From GCA-003244245 sp963712995 (GTDB taxonomy: Bacteria; Actinomycetota; Actinomycetes; Mycobacteriales; Pseudonocardiaceae): a stretch of 64,000 bases of DNA. The stretch is from the NCBI GenBank assembly GCA_963712995.1, contig CAVQKH010000025.1, positions 62,001 through 126,000 of the forward strand. Reading direction: 5' to 3'. The position numbers and the translations under genes are program-made. Every line of letters begins with the position of its first letter. The stretch's first letter is position 1. Positions 8,981-17,996 of the stretch are shown here, piece after piece. The notes beneath the pieces were generated by a model. It was not told the origin of the DNA. It did not search any database and saw nothing but the letters and a program-made list of their open reading frames with translations.

Positions 8981-9682
8981 ATGCGAGTGATCTTCGTGCA
9001 TGGGGCCGTAGTGGGGGACGCCACCTGGTGGTGGCACCGGATGTGTCAACCGCTGCGCGAGCACGGGTTGCGCAGCGTCCCGGTGGAGTTGCCCAGCTGC
9101 GCTCTGTCCGGGGGCGACCTGCACGCTGACGGGGATGCGGTGCGCGCCGTCCTCGATGAGAGTGAGGAGCCAGCCGCGCTGGTCGGGCATTCCTACGGTG
9201 GCATGGTGATCACCGACGCGGGTGGGCACCCGGTGGTGCGCCATCTCGTCTACGTCTGCGCGGTGCTCCCCGATGCCGGCAAGTCGCTCATAGCCATGGC
9301 TGATCCGCGGTCGCCGGGATGGCTCGAACCGGCCGACGATGACGGCAGGGTTCGACTCAGGTCGAACCTCACTGACGAGGAGATCCACTTCCACTTCACC
9401 GGGGACTGCGACGAGGACACCGCACGGGGTGCGCGGGCCCGGCTGGTACCGCAGTCCGCGGCGGCCTTCGCGCAGCCACCACGCACGGTGTCCTGGCGAG
9501 CCGTCCCGTCCACCTTCGTGTTGTGCGCCCAGGATCGAGCAACGCCACCCGTCGTTCAGGCCGCCTGGTCAGGCAGGGCGGGACGGATCATCGAGATCCC
9601 TACCGGGCATTACCCTTTCCTGTCCAGACCGGACCTACTCGCGGACATCATCGCCGACTCCGTGATCGGCCAAGCCGACTGA
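8981..9682 (+). CDS. alpha/beta hydrolase
   Basis: 233 residues from ATG 8981. The fold is shown by the first strand MRVIFVHGAVVGDATWW with an oxyanion HG motif, the nucleophile elbow LVGHSYGGMV near residue 70, an Asp in VLCAQDRATPP and a late His in IPTGHYPFLSRPD. It resembles the small esterases that include methyl ketone and salicylate esterases. It starts about 80 bp after the YdeI-like gene in the same direction. Substrate unknown. Confidence 0.82.
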   Translation: MRVIFVHGAVVGDATWWWHRMCQPLREHGLRSVPVELPSCALSGGDLHADGDAVRAVLDESEEPAALVGHSYGGMVITDAGGHPVVRHLVYVCAVLPDAGKSLIAMADPRSPGWLEPADDDGRVRLRSNLTDEEIHFHFTGDCDEDTARGARARLVPQSAAAFAQPPRTVSWRAVPSTFVLCAQDRATPPVVQAAWSGRAGRIIEIPTGHYPFLSRPDLLADIIADSVIGQAD

Positions 9683-10079
9683 ACAACCGCGTGTACGCAT
9701 AGCCATCTGCTACCGGTCGACTCGCATCGACTCCGCGTCCTGCCAACGAGAGAGTCCACAGGCACTCTTCGGCCGATGTGCGAGTGTTGCAGGAACTACC
9801 ACGACCAAGGTCTGATCGGGTACCGCGATGATCTGTGCAAGCTCGACGATGCCCCGTTTCGAGTCCAGCTGTCTCGCCGCAATACGGCATTTCAGCCGGT
9901 GCGGGGACGTGCGGTGAAATAGGAAGATGAGCAGCCTCTGCGCCAAGAATGGCCGGCCGCTTCAAGTGTTCGGCTCGAACATCTACTCGCGATGTGACAA
10001 GCATAGGTGCTCGATTTCGCCAATTCGTTAGCCGTTAGCAGCTTGAGGTGTTCGAAGCTTCCGTGCCTTCTGCTCCACG
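9683..10079. other. no recognisable gene
   Basis: The 397 bp lie between the stop of the hydrolase and the 3' end of the broken HNH/NTPase gene. No frame shows a known domain or a good start. Because the minus-strand pseudogene next to it is multiply interrupted, this stretch may be its decayed 3' portion, but nothing in the sequence proves that. Confidence 0.4.
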
Positions 10080-11454
10080 TCATCGAAGTTCGATATGAGG
10101 CGAGGATGCAGTCAAGTCGGGTTGTGCTTCCGGGATGTCACCAGCCTGGAGAAGCCATTCAGCGCGCATGAGTCTGGCGGCCATCTTTTGTTCGACCACG
10201 ATGTCACTGGTAGCGAGGATCGTTTCGATGTCCTGGTACGCCCCGGCTTCGTCTACGAGTCGTCGCAGCGCGACTGCCCTGCGCCTGGACGTTGCGTGCG
10301 AGCATCGCCAGGGAACTGTTACCGATACGGTCGTGCATCCGGCTGGCCGAACGGGCAATCAATCGTCGGAGGGCATCGTCGCGGCCATCACCGCCACCGT
10401 TCATGTGAAGCCAGTCCATCGTCGCAACCTGGATAAACAGAGGGTGGCCATCGGGATCAATCCGGTCCGCTCGATCGGCAATGTCCTCGATGTGCGTTGG
10501 TGTGAGATTGCTGTGCCCGAGTTGATCAGCCGTGCTCCTGATCAGTACCCGAACGTCGTCGCGGCCGAGTCCGCGCAGTCGACGGGGCAAGGCGTACATG
10601 GTCGAGGCGACCTTGGCGGACTCCTCCATGCGGTCCTGGCGACGAGTAGTCTCCCACCACGGTCCGGATGCTTGACGCTCAAGGATCAGGACTCGCACCT
10701 TGGGACCCAGTTGCCGTTGACTGAGCTGAGCAAGCGCCTCCGACAGCTAGACACTGCGCTGGGAAGCGTAATCGACGACCACGAGCGTTGGCTGTACGGA
10801 CTGTAGATCGCCGAGCCGCGATTGGTGCACCTCGCGAAGGAACCCTGCATGCCAGCTACATGACGCGTCCCGGCACAGCTCGACGGCGAGGCGGCTCTTA
10901 CCAACTCCTGCGGGACCTGTCCACAGCCACCAGGAAAACACTGTCTCAGCGGCGAGGAAATCTCGCAGTTCGTCGAGCTCGGTCCTACGTCCGACATAGG
11001 CGACGCTCGTGTTCGCGAATGACAGGAGCGAGTCGACTGTGTCGAGGAACGGGATCGTCAGGTCGAGGGAAACACCGAGCGATCCGAGGCCTGAGGACAA
11101 CATCTGCTCGGTACGCGCCTCGGCATCGGCCTTCCACTGCCGCAGGAGGGCGACCGTGTACTGCGCGGGGTCCGCGTCGGCAAGTTTGGCATCCGTCTGG
11201 CATAACCAGATCCCATTGTCGGCTGCTGAGCGCTGCTGCGAAGTCAGTGTTGGGTCGTAGCGTGGTCCGCCTATGGCGGCCGCGGTGATATGCGCGGCGA
11301 CCCCAACGTTCACCGCCTTGTCAGACCGTTGCGCTGGTCCGGAGGTCACTGCGCCGCAGGCAGGATTGCTGAACCGATGCCCCACACGCGCGGCAAGCAC
11401 ATCCTTAACGCCCTTGCGGAACTCATCTCTCACGCGTGGGGCCATAGCCCTCAC
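10080..11454 (-). pseudogene. HNH-like / P-loop NTPase (STAND-type) protein, broken
   Basis: The N-terminus (start at 11454) resembles HNH-related modules that precede STAND ATPases: FSNPACGAVTSGP, VAAHITAAAIGG, and ADNGIWLCQTDAKLADAD, where several metal ligands appear altered (Ser for the first expected Cys). A P-loop follows (WLWTGPAGVGKSRLAVELC) with a Walker B-like strand TLVVVDYAS. An in-frame TAG at 10747-10749 interrupts the gene; beyond it the same frame resumes with VRVLILERQASGPWWE and then shifts frame near 10280 into ALRRLVDEAGAYQDIETIL, ending at 10080. The family includes anti-phage sensors. With a nonsense codon and a frameshift the gene is very probably dead. Confidence 0.7.
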
Positions 11455-11638
11455 GAAATCTGAGCTTCCGCTGGCGGGAACGATGCTGCGAGTGAGGTGC
11501 GATCTGAGCGGTGCCGATATGGATCGGCAGTCCAGACTACGGGTGCAAGCTCATCCGCTGACGCCGCTGGCTGCGTGTGGCCGCGGCTCAGCACTGGGCT
11601 GTCTGGCCGGTCAAACGGGGTGACACCGGTCATAGCTG

Positions 11639-11887
11639 TCACTTGCCACCGGCGCCAGCGATGCAGCCGTGCAGCAACCGCCACAGCAACCCAGGCTGGC
11701 GATGACGGGAGCGACGACCGGTGCCCGAAGTCGGTGCCGCCCGATGCGCCGCAACCATGGCGTTGCAGCTCGCGCACGGCCGACCCACCGGCGCGGCCAG
11801 CGCTGCGTTGGCTAGGAACAGGTCACGCAGCGCCTTGGCAGCGTCAGCTCTGGTCAACGGTGGATTGTCGGGCCCCGGGGAACTCAC
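11639..11887 (-). CDS. small hypothetical protein with a Cys-x-x-Cys motif
   Basis: 82 residues from GTG 11887, with GAGGGA upstream. It reads SSPGPDNPPLTRADAAKALR, then a helical stretch and GRPCASCNAMVAAHR, which has a CxxC pair that could be a small metal site, and ends in a basic tail. No family was recognised. It is divergent from the 12136-13757 regulator operon, with about 250 bp between. Some doubt remains that it is a gene at all. Confidence 0.4.
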   Translation of the reverse strand: MSSPGPDNPPLTRADAAKALRDLFLANAALAAPVGRPCASCNAMVAAHRAAPTSGTGRRSRHRQPGLLWRLLHGCIAGAGGK

Positions 11888-12135
11888 GGAGCATCCCTCG
11901 GGTCGAGGTCGTTGCGCTGGGGCAGCTGCGGTGGGCGCGCAGCCTCGATGACGGACTTCTGCACTTGCTGTCGCTCCCTCGTGTGCGAACTGTCCTAAGC
12001 AGACCCTCAGCGGTGATCTCAACGCAAGCGATTGCGCGGTATTGCTATCATCACTCGTATGGTTGCTTGCGTCATGACCCATCTCTCAGCCACTGTTGAT
12101 CACAGCGCACCAGCCAAGCCGACAAGGAGATCGCC

Positions 12136-12333
12136 ATGAAGCTGACGTTCCTCGGCACGACGTCCGAGTTCGGGCAGAGTCCGACCCTGTATGCGACTGA
12201 CCGCGGCACCTATGTCGTACAGGGGTGGAAGGTCGACGACGCCGAGGCGCTGGCGGAGATGAGGATCCCTCCGCACGAGGGTGCCTTGGAGGTTCCTCCG
12301 GAGCTGTTCCGTTTCGTCCCGCGCCAGCCCTGA
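12136..12333 (+). CDS. small protein of a DUF6879/Scr1-type regulator operon
   Basis: 65 residues starting MKLTFLGTTSEFGQSPTLYA, with AAGGAG 8 nt before ATG 12136. It is the first gene of a three-gene set; its stop overlaps the start of the next gene (TGATG). Proteins of this size commonly precede DUF6879 genes in actinomycetes, and no activity is known for them. Translational coupling with the next gene is likely. Confidence 0.7.
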   Translation: MKLTFLGTTSEFGQSPTLYATDRGTYVVQGWKVDDAEALAEMRIPPHEGALEVPPELFRFVPRQP

Positions 12334-12899
12334 TGGGCTCGGTGTTGTCGCTCGAGGAGTTCTACGAGCTCTTCGCGCAGTATCGGCGGTCCGCTCGGCG
12401 GCTGGAGAACCGGGAGAGCTACGACGTGCCGGCTGAGCGTCAGTGGGTCGCCCGCTTCGTCACCGGGCAACCACGTGATCCGGAGTACGAAGTGATGAAA
12501 CGCTCCTGGATCGACACCGTAGGAGCTGGCATCGAGCGGGGCGCCCGGATGGAGCGGGTTCGGGTGGTGCCTGGGTCGCTGACCCCGTACCTGCGCTATG
12601 AGGTACACGGGAACCGCGGCAATGCGGAGGCCGGTGAGGACATTCGCTACCTGCTGCAGGCCCGCGCCCACGAGCTGGACCTGCCCGATCACGACTTCTG
12701 GGTGTTCGACACCGAGATCCTGGTGCTGATGCGGTTCACCGGCGACGACCGGCCGCTGCCGCACGAGGTGGTGACCGATCCGGAACTGATCGCCCGGCAC
12801 GAGGCGTGGATCGATCTGGCGATGCGGCACGCTACGCCCTACGCGGAGTATCTTACTCAGGACCCGACCCGAGAGGACCCGCCGCCAGGAGCAGCGTGA
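12333..12899 (+). CDS. DUF6879 family protein
   Basis: 188 residues from ATG 12333, overlapping the previous stop by one base. Typical features are LSLEEFYELFAQYRRSARRLE at the N-terminus, then YDVPAERQWVARFVTG, DFWVFDTEILVLMRFTGDD, and a C-terminal helix ending near HATPYAEYL. The family occurs beside Scr1/DUF5753 helix-turn-helix regulators and DUF397 proteins and is thought to take part in the same regulatory or toxin-antitoxin-like systems. The next gene starts inside its stop codon (GTGA). Confidence 0.8.
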   Translation: MGSVLSLEEFYELFAQYRRSARRLENRESYDVPAERQWVARFVTGQPRDPEYEVMKRSWIDTVGAGIERGARMERVRVVPGSLTPYLRYEVHGNRGNAEAGEDIRYLLQARAHELDLPDHDFWVFDTEILVLMRFTGDDRPLPHEVVTDPELIARHEAWIDLAMRHATPYAEYLTQDPTREDPPPGAA

Positions 12900-13757
12900 C
12901 CGAATCGCACCGCGGCCGCGAGGGCTTCGGGAACCGGCTGCGCGCGTTGCGGCTGGATGCCGGGCTCACCGGCAAGGAACTCGCCGACCGGCTCGGCTGG
13001 GCCGCCTCTAAGGTGTCCCGGCTGGAGCACGGCCGCCAGAACGTGTCGGCCGACGACCTCGCGGCCTGGGTGATGGCGTGCGGCGCCGGCCCGGAGGTCC
13101 AGGATGACCTGCTCGCTGATCTGCGCAGCCTGCGGGTGGAGTACGCCTCCTGGCGGCGGCAGTTTCGGACCGGGTTTGCTGGGCGGCAGCGGGCTAGCAT
13201 CCCCCTCCAGCGCCACCACCAGGCTGCGGGCGTACGAGCCGGCGATGGTGCCGGGCTTGCTGCAGACTCCCGACTACGCCCGGCACGTGTTGATCAACAT
13301 CGCAGCCTTGCGTGGCGGTGCTCCGGACATCGACGCTGCTGTGCAGGCCCGGATGAAACGTCAGGAGTTCCTCTACGACTCGGATAAGCATTTCCGCTTC
13401 CTCGTCACGGAGGCGGCGCTGCGGTACCTGGTCTGCCCGCCGGCTACCTTGCGCGCCCAGCTCGACCGGCTGGTGGTGCTCTCCGGCCTGGACAACGTCG
13501 AGCTAGCGGTGCTGCCGTTTACCGCCCGCCTCCCCAAATCGCCCGGTCACAGCTTCTGGATCCACGACGACCGGCTGGTGCTGGTGGAGACCGTGAGTGC
13601 GGAGTTGAGCCTGCGAGATCCCGAGGACATCGAGCTTTATGCGCGGCTCTTCGAGTTGTTCTGGGAGGTGTCAGCCCGCGGCGACGACGCGATCGCGCTG
13701 GTCGCCGAGCTGGTCCAGCAGCGTCGTTCAACCGAGGACCCGGCAGCCCGTGGTTGA
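12896..13757 (+). pseudogene. Scr1-type helix-turn-helix regulator (DUF5753), frameshifted
   Basis: The GTG at 12896 overlaps the stop of the DUF6879 gene. The first frame encodes an XRE DNA-binding domain (FGNRLRALRLDAGLTGKELA, SKVSRLEHGRQNVS) and runs to about position 13205, ending SIPLQ. The DUF5753 ligand domain resumes in another frame as TTRLRAYEPAMVPGLLQTPD and continues to TGA 13757. One extra base in the C-rich stretch near 13200-13210 accounts for the change. The corrected protein would be about 285 residues, normal for the family. A sequencing error cannot be excluded. Confidence 0.8.
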
Positions 13758-13821
13758 CGGGGTGCACGATTCGAGGAGTTCTGTTCTGGCTGATGGCCGA
13801 CCACCGAGGCGGCGTCGTCAT

Positions 13822-14216
13822 TCACCACTGTGGTGCGTTGACCGCCAGTGATACCGGGGCCGATGTCGACGGGGCGACGGCCGCCGGGTTGGTGGAGTGA
13901 ACACCGCGGTCAGCGTGTGGGTCCCCTTCGGCAGCGTCGTGATGAGCAGGGCGAAGCCATGGGCCGCCGGCAGCGGGCTACCCAGCGCGGTGGCCCCGTC
14001 CATGATCTGGATGGTTCCCGTCGCGCCGCGGGGGGCCACGTGTGCAAGGAAGACCACCGGGAGGGCCTGAAACGCGGGAGTCGGGAAGACCGTGAGTGTG
14101 GTGGTCGTGGTCTGCGCTCCGGTGGCAACATCAACCACATGAGACACTGCGGCCGAGGTCGACGAGCCGGATTTTAGCGCCGCGAGCGCGACGATCACCA
14201 TAGCCGTCAGACCCAC
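13822..14216 (-). pseudogene. exported Ig-like (Big_3_5-type) domain protein, frameshifted
   Basis: A hydrophobic segment (GLTAMVIVALAALKSG) could act as a signal or anchor. It is followed by one Ig-like repeat: TTTTTLTVFPTPAF, GTIQIMDGATALGSPL, LPKGTHTLTAVFTP. After FTP the reading frame leaves the domain, but the neighbouring frame continues TNPAAVAPSTSAPVSLAV to a TGA at 13822, the expected end of such a repeat, so there is an indel near 13885-13895. The start is uncertain: GTG 14216 has no clear ribosome binding site, and a longer frame reaches ATG 14435, which overlaps the divergent gene. Confidence 0.55.
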
Positions 14217-14433
14217 GGCGCGCGGTGCGCGGCCAGATCTTGTGGCGCCGTGCCCTACCGAGACGGTAGGGGCTGGGACAGTAGGGTCACCCGGGCCTTC
14301 GGGTGACGGTGGATACTTGCCAAGAGCAGCCCGACCGCGAGCAGCGTGGACGATATTCCTCGATCGCGCCCGAGCGTCGATGGGTGGCCGCTGCAGCTCT
14401 CCAGCGTGCTGCTGCACGTGGCAGGATGCGATC

Positions 14434-14985
14434 ATGATCGCCGGATTGCTGCTTGCGGCCGGGGCGGGACGGCGCTACGGCATGCCCAAGGCCCTGGTCG
14501 AGGGAGGCGCCTGGCTGCGCCGGGCGGTGACCACGCTGATCGACGGCGGATGCGAGCCGGTGCTCGTCGTCGTGGGTGCGCAGGCTGATCAGGTGATCCC
14601 GCTGGTCCCGGATCACGCCAGCACCGTGCTGGCCGCGGACTGGGCAGAAGGCATGGGCGCGTCACTGCGAGCCGGCCTGGCCGAGCTCATCCGCAGCGCG
14701 CCGCCGCCGGTGCAGGCCGCGCTGGTGCACCTGGTCGATCTGCCTGACGTGGACGCCTCGGTGGTCCGCAGGCTGGTCGCGGTGGCGAGCCCGGCGGTGG
14801 TGGCCAGGGCGGGGTTCGAGAGCCAGCCCGGCCATCCGGTGCTGCTCGGCCGGCAGCACTGGGCCGACATCGTGTCCTGCGCGCACGGTGATCGCGGAGC
14901 CCGGGACTGGCTGGCAGGACGCGCCGATCTGATCGTGGTGGACTGCTCCGACCTGGCCAGCGGCATCGACGTGGACCGGCCCTGA
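14434..14985 (+). CDS. MobA/MocA-like nucleotidyltransferase
   Basis: 183 residues from ATG 14434. The N-terminal nucleotide-binding signature LLLAAGAGRRYGMPKAL is that of the NTP-transferases which attach CMP or GMP to molybdopterin. Later landmarks are EPVLVVVGAQADQV, LVHLVDLPDVDASVV (with the Asp that binds metal) and GHPVLLGRQHW. XdhC is encoded 140 bp downstream in the same direction, which favours a role in maturing a molybdenum hydroxylase. No hydroxylase subunit genes lie in this window. Confidence 0.82.
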   Translation: MIAGLLLAAGAGRRYGMPKALVEGGAWLRRAVTTLIDGGCEPVLVVVGAQADQVIPLVPDHASTVLAADWAEGMGASLRAGLAELIRSAPPPVQAALVHLVDLPDVDASVVRRLVAVASPAVVARAGFESQPGHPVLLGRQHWADIVSCAHGDRGARDWLAGRADLIVVDCSDLASGIDVDRP

Positions 14986-15123
14986 TCCGAGACCGGGAAC
15001 AGCTTTCGCGGCTGCGGCGTCTCGACCACTCGGTGCTTGTGAGTGAACCCATACGCCGGTCGAGTCGAATACCCTCCAGTAGGGGCGGCATAACCCGGCC
15101 ACACTCGACGAGGAGGGTCCGCC

Positions 15124-16278
15124 GTGCGTGAAGTGCTCGACGAACTGGTGGCGCAGTGGCGCGAGGGTAAGTCCACCGCGGTGGGCACAGTGGTGTCCAC
15201 CTACCGCTCGGCGCCCCGCCCAGCCGGAGCGTCGATGCTGGTGACCTCCGACGAGCGGGCGGTCGGCAGCGTCTCCGGCGGCTGCGTCGAGGGTGCGGTG
15301 TTCGAGCTGGGCCAGCAGGTGCTCGCCGAGGACACCCCGGTCCTGCAGCGCTACGGCGTCTCCGACGACGACGCCTTCACCGTCGGCCTGACCTGCGGCG
15401 GCATCATCGACGTGTTCGTCGAGAAGGTGGACCCGGTCAGCTTCCCGGAGTTGGACGAGGTGGCTGCCTCGGTGGGCAACAAGGAGCCGGTCGCGGTGGC
15501 CACCGTGGTCGCGCACCCCGATCCCGAGCGGGTCGGGCTGCGCCTGGTGGTGTGGCCGGACCGGCACACCGGCACGATGGGCTCCTCCCGCGCCGACGAG
15601 GCGATCCTGGAGGACGTCCGCGGTTCACTCGCCGTCGGCCGGGTGGCCACCCTGCACTACGGACCCGACGGGCAGCGCCGCGGCGAGGGCATGGACGTGT
15701 TCGTCAACGCGATGCAGCCACCACCCCGGATGCTGGTATTCGGCGCGATCGACTTCGCCGCCGCGATGGCCCGGATGGGGGTATTCCTCGGCTACCACGT
15801 CACGGTGTGCGACGCGCGGCCGGTGTTCGCCACCAAGAGCCGCTTCCCCGACGCGCACGAAGTCGTGGTGAACTGGCCGCACCGGTACCTCAAGGCTGAG
15901 GTCGAGGCGGGCCGGATCGACCAGCGAACCGTGATCACCGTGCTCACCCACGACCCGAAGTTCGACGTGCCGGTGCTCGTCGAGGCGCTCAAGCTGGATC
16001 TGGCCTATCTGGGTGCGATGGGCTCGCGCAAGACCCACAGGGACCGGGCGCGCCGGCTGCGCGAGGGCGGCGTCACCGACGAGCAGATGACCAAGATCGC
16101 CTCGCCGATCGGATTGGATCTGGGCGCCCGCACCCCGGAGGAGACCGCGGTGTCCATCGCCGCCGAGGTCATCTCACTGCGCTGGGGCGGCGGCGCCACC
16201 CAGACCCGGCTGGCCGATGCCGAAGGCCCCATCCACGGCGCCAACCCCATCGCCGAACCCGAACCCGTCAAAGCCTGA
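15124..16278 (+). CDS. XdhC/CoxI family protein
   Basis: 384 residues from GTG 15124, with GAGGAGG upstream. The N-terminal XdhC/CoxI domain starts EVLDELVAQWREGKSTAVGT and has SVSGGCVEGAV and LTCGGIIDVFVE. The C-terminal Rossmann domain includes RMLVFGAIDFAAAMARMG and LAYLGAMGSRKTHRDRARRL. XdhC-type proteins bind the molybdenum cofactor, assist its sulfuration and insert it into xanthine-dehydrogenase-family enzymes. The pairing with the MobA-like gene supports this. Confidence 0.9.
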   Translation: MREVLDELVAQWREGKSTAVGTVVSTYRSAPRPAGASMLVTSDERAVGSVSGGCVEGAVFELGQQVLAEDTPVLQRYGVSDDDAFTVGLTCGGIIDVFVEKVDPVSFPELDEVAASVGNKEPVAVATVVAHPDPERVGLRLVVWPDRHTGTMGSSRADEAILEDVRGSLAVGRVATLHYGPDGQRRGEGMDVFVNAMQPPPRMLVFGAIDFAAAMARMGVFLGYHVTVCDARPVFATKSRFPDAHEVVVNWPHRYLKAEVEAGRIDQRTVITVLTHDPKFDVPVLVEALKLDLAYLGAMGSRKTHRDRARRLREGGVTDEQMTKIASPIGLDLGARTPEETAVSIAAEVISLRWGGGATQTRLADAEGPIHGANPIAEPEPVKA

Positions 16279-16298
16279 ACACTGCAGGAAGGGTCGGG

Positions 16299-16703
16299 TT
16301 GCGGCAGCTGGTGTCGTCGGGGTCTCCGTTTGAGAAGAGCATCGGATTCTCTCGAGCGGTCCGAGTTGGCGAGCGGGTGGTGGTATCAGGAACCGCGCCG
16401 GTATGGCCCGATGGCTCCTGCCCCAAGGACGCGGGCGTTCAGGCTCGGCGGTGTTTCGAGATCATCGCTGAGGCGCTGGCCGAGGCCGGCGCCTGCCTGG
16501 CCGACATTGTGCGCTGCCGGATGTTCCTGGTCGATTCCGCGGATGTGGACGTGGTCGGCGCGGTGCACGGGCACCTGTTTGCCGAGATTCGTCCCGCAGC
16601 CACCATGGTGATCGTTGCCGGCCTGCTTGATCCTCGCTGGAAGATCGAGATCGAAGCCGAGGCCGTCATCACAGAGTTCGGGAGGGTGAGTTCGGGAGGG
16701 TGA
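16299..16703 (+). CDS. RidA family protein
   Basis: 134 residues. TTG 16299 follows AGGAAGGG; GTG 16311 is an alternative start. The family signatures are present: VVVSGTAPVWPDGS, ALAEAGACLADIVRCRMFLVD, and RPAATMVIVAGLLDPRWKIEIEA (the last region holds the Arg that contacts the substrate carboxylate). RidA proteins deaminate reactive enamine/imine intermediates in the cytoplasm. The gene ends inside a 14-bp tandem repeat (16674-16715) that contains its stop codon. Confidence 0.85.
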   Translation: MRQLVSSGSPFEKSIGFSRAVRVGERVVVSGTAPVWPDGSCPKDAGVQARRCFEIIAEALAEAGACLADIVRCRMFLVDSADVDVVGAVHGHLFAEIRPAATMVIVAGLLDPRWKIEIEAEAVITEFGRVSSGG

Positions 16704-16715
16704 ACTCGGGAGGAG
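16674..16715 (+). repeat. 14-bp tandem repeat spanning the ridA stop codon
   Basis: The unit GAGTTCGGGAGGGT occurs at 16674-16687 and 16688-16701, followed by a diverged third copy to 16715. The TGA of ridA (16701-16703) falls at the junction of copies 2 and 3. Because 14 is not a multiple of three, each copy is read differently. Confidence 0.8.
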
Positions 16716-16736
16716 GTCAGCGGCATGGGGGCCGGT

Positions 16737-16766
16737 TTGGACCGGTATGCGACCGCGACGTAAACT
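16737..16766 (+). promoter_or_regulatory. predicted sigma-70/HrdB-like promoter of the infA operon
   Basis: TTGGAC (16737-16742) and TAAACT (16761-16766) are separated by 18 bp, close to the actinomycete housekeeping consensus. The pair lies about 180 bp upstream of infA, leaving a fairly long leader. It was found by eye. Confidence 0.5.
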
Positions 16767-16944
16767 GTGTAGTCGGCGCGAGCACCGCGCTGGTTCCCAG
16801 CGTGTCTGCAGGTATCTGCGCAGGCTTCCTGCTCAGCAGTGCGTGTCCCGCACTCGCCTCCCGCACGTCGTGGATCTGGGGTGTGCGCGCGTCGGTGACG
16901 TCGCCGGCCGGCGGCGTGCCGAAGTGAGCAGGAACGCGGAGGAT

Positions 16945-17166
16945 ATGGCCAAGAAGGACGGGGCGATCGAGGTCGAGGGCCGGGTGGTGGAACCACTTCC
17001 CAACGCGATGTTTCGGGTCGAGTTGGAAAACGGTCATCGGGTTCTCGCGCACATCAGCGGCAAGATGCGTCAGCACTACATCCGCATCCTGCCCGAGGAT
17101 CGGGTGGTGGTGGAGCTGTCGCCCTACGATTTGTCCCGAGGTCGCATCGTCTACCGCTACAAGTAA
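16945..17166 (+). CDS. infA: translation initiation factor IF-1
   Basis: 73 residues, the standard length, from ATG 16945 with GCGGAGGA upstream. The sequence is a single S1-like OB fold: MAKKDGAIEVEGRVVEPLPN, FRVELENGHRVLAHISGKMR and YDLSRGRIVYRYK at the end. IF-1 occupies the ribosomal A site during initiation. It heads the infA-rpmJ-rpsM-rpsK-rpsD-rpoA-rplQ order typical of actinobacteria. Confidence 0.97.
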   Translation: MAKKDGAIEVEGRVVEPLPNAMFRVELENGHRVLAHISGKMRQHYIRILPEDRVVVELSPYDLSRGRIVYRYK

Positions 17167-17223
17167 GACACCACAACTGAAGGCCCGGGGCCGTTGCCCG
17201 GCCCCGTGACCAGGAGAGCCGAC

Positions 17224-17337
17224 GTGAAGGTAAAGCCGAGCGTCAAGAAGATCTGCGACAAGTGCAAAGTGATCCGCCGCCACGGCGTGGTCATGGTGAT
17301 CTGCGAAAACCTGCGGCACAAGCAGCGCCAGGGTTGA
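17224..17337 (+). CDS. rpmJ: 50S ribosomal protein L36
   Basis: 37 residues from GTG 17224: VKVKPSVKKICDKCKVIRRH, then VVMVICENLRHKQRQG. The zinc-type C-x-x-C pair (CDKC) is followed by a third Cys (ICEN) and a His (LRHK), so this is the zinc-binding form of L36. It lies 57 bp after infA. Its stop codon is the first triplet of a 14-bp tandem repeat. Confidence 0.96.
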   Translation: MKVKPSVKKICDKCKVIRRHGVVMVICENLRHKQRQG

Positions 17338-17367
17338 GCGGACGCAGCTGAGCGGACGCAGCTGAGC
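17335..17367 (+). repeat. 14-bp tandem repeat beginning at the rpmJ stop codon
   Basis: The unit TGAGCGGACGCAGC occurs at 17335-17348 and 17349-17362, with a partial third copy to 17367. The first TGA is the stop codon of rpmJ. Confidence 0.8.
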
Positions 17368-17490
17368 AGGGCACGACGTCGCTTGATCGAACGGCGCGAG
17401 AAGACCTCCCCACACCACCCGATCCACCGAGGATGTGACGGTTCGGCCGTCCATACGGATCGGTTCACCCCCGGACACCAGGCCGGGGCT

Positions 17491-17515
17491 CGCCTGACGG
17501 TGACACCGTCAGGCG
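17491..17515 (+). promoter_or_regulatory. leader hairpin upstream of rpsM
   Basis: CGCCTGACGGT (17491-17501) and its exact complement (17505-17515) form an 11-bp stem with a 3-nt loop, 53 bp before the rpsM start. The 230-bp gap between rpmJ and rpsM holds this hairpin and the tandem repeat. It may act as an attenuator or as a binding site for ribosomal-protein feedback; this is inference from position. No U run follows. Confidence 0.5.
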
Positions 17516-17567
17516 GGACGGACGGGGAGCAGACCTGGTGACGACGAGATGAGGAGAAACGCCTCGC

Positions 17568-17948
17568 ATGGCACGACTCTCCGGCGTCGATCTTCCCCGC
17601 GACAAGCGGATGGAGATCGCGCTGACCTATATCTACGGCATCGGCCGTACCCGCTCGCATGAGATCCTCAGCGCTACCGGGGTGAGCCCCGATCTGCGCA
17701 CCAAAGACCTCTCCGACGAGGATCTCATCAAGCTGCGGGACTACATCGAAGAACACCTCAAGGTTGAGGGTGACCTCCGTCGCGAGGTCCAGGCGGACAT
17801 CCGCCGGAAGATCGAGATTGGTTGCTACGAGGGTCTGCGGTGGCGCCGTGGGCTGCCCGTGCGTGGGCAACGGACCAAGACCAACGCCCGTACCCGCAAG
17901 GGTCCGAAGAAGACGGTCGCCGGCAAGAAGAAGGCCGGGAAGAAGTAA
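17568..17948 (+). CDS. rpsM: 30S ribosomal protein S13
   Basis: 126 residues from ATG 17568, with GAGGAG upstream. Characteristic segments are MARLSGVDLPRDKRMEIALT, YIYGIGRTRSHEIL, and a helix-two-turn-helix ending in RRGLPVRGQRTKTNARTRKG with a Lys-rich tail. S13 sits in the head of the small subunit and contacts the P-site tRNA. It begins the S13-S11-S4-alpha-L17 cluster. Confidence 0.97.
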   Translation: MARLSGVDLPRDKRMEIALTYIYGIGRTRSHEILSATGVSPDLRTKDLSDEDLIKLRDYIEEHLKVEGDLRREVQADIRRKIEIGCYEGLRWRRGLPVRGQRTKTNARTRKGPKKTVAGKKKAGKK

Positions 17949-17996
17949 ATGAGAACTTCTGGCCAGCCACCCGAGACTTCGTAGGAGTACAACCGC

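Noticed and set aside
9683..10079. tRNA or small RNA in the gap
   Set aside because: No cloverleaf or terminator-bounded structure could be drawn by eye.
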